Assembly: GCF_014199945.1 (NCBI RefSeq)
Contig: NZ_JACHOR010000002.1
Span: 310,001-374,000, forward strand
DNA: 64,000 nt
Source: Brevundimonas variabilis
GTDB taxonomy: Bacteria > Pseudomonadota > Alphaproteobacteria > Caulobacterales > Caulobacteraceae
Reading direction: 5' to 3'
Shown one piece after another: positions 62,794 to 64,000 of this stretch. The notes below the pieces were generated by a model. That model made no database searches. It saw only the letters and a list, made by a program, of their open reading frames with translations, and had not been told where the DNA came from. Within the stretch, counting starts at the first letter, position 1. Each line of letters starts with the position of its first letter. The translations under genes and the position numbers were made by a program.

Positions 62794-63939
62794 TCAGGCG
62801 GCCTGTTCGTAGGGAACCGGTCCCGCCAGCACCGGCTCGAAAATCTCGCGCCGCAGATGAGCAACGACCGGGGCCGCGACGCCGTCACCGGTCAGGTGGT
62901 AGGCGTCGTTGTAGCGATGCGGCAGGACGTAATCGTCCTTCAGCCCCATGAGCCGCGCCGTCTCCCGTGCGGAGATCAGACGCGACCGAACCTTTGGGCC
63001 ATCGATCACCAGAATGGTCTGGCGGCTGGAGCCGCCGGCCGGGGTGCGCAAGCACCCCGCGACGTCATCGAACCGCACCTCGGCGCGCTGCACCTTCACG
63101 CCCTTTTCGTCGAAGCGGGTGCGGCGGTAGACGCCGCCGACGATCCGGCGACCGGCCTTCTTGGCCTCATCGACCTTGGCCTTGTTGACCTTGGACATCA
63201 TGGCGAGAAGTTTGTTGGTCTCCGCGGGGGTGTGCCAATCCACACTGTCGGGGGTCTCTTCGATCAGATCCGCGAACACGTCCTTGCGGGCTTCCGGGGC
63301 CGCCAGATTCCACCACACCATGTTTGCCCGGACTTTGGGCGGCAGGCTATCGACCGCGCGCAGCAGAGCCTTGGTGTGGAACGGTTCGGAGGGCCGAGGC
63401 GACGTCAGCCCGCAAGGCAGCTCCATATCGTTCCGAACGCCGATGACGAAGAGGCGAGGGCGCGACTGCGGAACGAACAGATCCGCGTTGATCACGAGAG
63501 CGCCGTATCGGTACCCGGCCTCGGAGAAGGTCTTGCAGATCGCCTTGAAGTCTTCGCCGCCATGGGAGGTCAAAGAGCCGCAGACGTTCTCCACCGCGAC
63601 GAGCTTTGGGGAGCGGCTGTCGGCGGCGAGTCCGCGGACGACATCCCAGAACGGATAGAAGGCGCCAGAGCGTTCGCCCGCCAGGCCCGCGCCCACGCCG
63701 GCCAGCGAAAGATCCTGGCAGGGAAAGCTGCCCCAGACGAGGTCGGGCGATCCCGGAAGGTGCGCGGCGTTCAGCTTGCGAATGTCCTCGACCTGCAACT
63801 CGCCGGCGTCGCCCCAGTTGGCGCGATAGGCGTCGCCCTTCTTAGGGTCGAAATCGTTGGCGAACAGACAGGTCCAGTCCTCGCCCAGTCCGGCCCGGGC
63901 CATGCCCCCGCCGGCGAAGAACTCGTAGAAGCTACCCAT
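62794..63939 (-). CDS. DNA (cytosine-5) methyltransferase, type II RM
   Basis: C5 methyltransferase of 381 residues, a full-length Dcm/HaeIII-type enzyme. Motif I YEFFAGGGMARAGLG, motif IV GSFPCQDLSLAG (catalytic Pro73-Cys74-Gln75), motif VI VAVENVC (Glu117-Asn118-Val119), motif VIII region QSRPRLFVIGV, and motif X YHLTGDGVAAPVVAHL are visible, with a target recognition domain of about 100 residues in between. ATG at 63939 follows GGAG with a 7-base gap; a TGA lies in frame 9 codons upstream. It is 4 bases from the DUF4928 gene, forming a two-gene type II restriction-modification operon. Confidence 0.94.
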   Translation of the reverse strand: MGSFYEFFAGGGMARAGLGEDWTCLFANDFDPKKGDAYRANWGDAGELQVEDIRKLNAAHLPGSPDLVWGSFPCQDLSLAGVGAGLAGERSGAFYPFWDVVRGLAADSRSPKLVAVENVCGSLTSHGGEDFKAICKTFSEAGYRYGALVINADLFVPQSRPRLFVIGVRNDMELPCGLTSPRPSEPFHTKALLRAVDSLPPKVRANMVWWNLAAPEARKDVFADLIEETPDSVDWHTPAETNKLLAMMSKVNKAKVDEAKKAGRRIVGGVYRRTRFDEKGVKVQRAEVRFDDVAGCLRTPAGGSSRQTILVIDGPKVRSRLISARETARLMGLKDDYVLPHRYNDAYHLTGDGVAAPVVAHLRREIFEPVLAGPVPYEQAA

Positions 63940-63978
63940 GTCGACGCTCCACGGCCTCGCTCACGGTCCAACCATCGC

Positions 63979-63997
63979 GTGCAAGTTTTTCTTGCAC
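63979..63997. promoter_or_regulatory. Perfect inverted repeat upstream of the methyltransferase gene
   Basis: GTGCAAG (63979-63985) and CTTGCAC (63991-63997) flank TTTTT, about 40 bases upstream of the methyltransferase start. It is an operator-type dyad; controller proteins of RM systems bind such repeats. Equally, it could end a gene beyond the window. Confidence 0.5.
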
Positions 63998-64000
63998 CGC

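Overview
The window is GC-rich, tightly packed bacterial DNA whose gene content fits an alphaproteobacterium. A GcrA-type regulator (44.4 kb) and the metal-island gene set point to Caulobacterales, perhaps a Brevundimonas-like strain; this is an inference. No tRNA, rRNA, CRISPR array or intact insertion sequence was recognised.

0-34 kb is a metal and metalloid resistance island. It starts inside an RND efflux gene (CzcA family), followed by a HupE/UreJ-type permease, a membrane-anchor protein and an MFS transporter. Next come a MerR-type Cd/Zn/Pb sensor divergent from a P1B ATPase, with a textbook 19-bp-spacer promoter between them, a complete czcCBA-like system, a DUF190 protein and two CDF exporters. 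A cell-envelope block follows: an M23 peptidase, two DsbA-like proteins, a Gly/Tyr/Arg-rich secreted protein, two SRPBCC paralogues and an NTF2-like protein. The copper part has a Csp-like gene broken by an in-frame TGA, an acyltransferase, a DUF305 lipoprotein, a CsoR repressor with a tandem operator, a copper P1B ATPase, a TolC-type lipoprotein, a multicopper oxidase and a CopC-like protein. On the minus strand lie copC, copD, a cnrYXH-like sigma/anti-sigma/sensor module and two small secreted Cys-rich proteins, one only 49 residues long.

35-48 kb is a plasmid- or ICE-type backbone: RadC, a Toprim protein, a ParB-like protein, a 1420-residue methylase/helicase of the strawberry-notch type, two SSB-like proteins, a GcrA-like regulator, an RMF-like small protein, a DUF2493-like protein and a VirD2-type relaxase. 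Strong hairpins separate many of these genes, and a recurrent GA-rich motif precedes four of them.

48.3-61.5 kb is the most interesting part: eight genes on one strand, overlapping or close together. They encode a sigma-like protein, a coupled small partner, an ImmA/IrrE-UvrD-FeS fusion, a multiubiquitin protein ending in Gly-Gly, a JAMM peptidase, a two-lobed ThiF/E1-like protein, and an AddB-like plus AddA-like helicase-nuclease pair. No E2 gene is visible. I infer a defence operon that joins ubiquitin-like tagging to DNA processing and carries its own protease and sigma-like control. A convergent type II restriction-modification pair (DUF4928 protein and C5 methyltransferase) closes the window.
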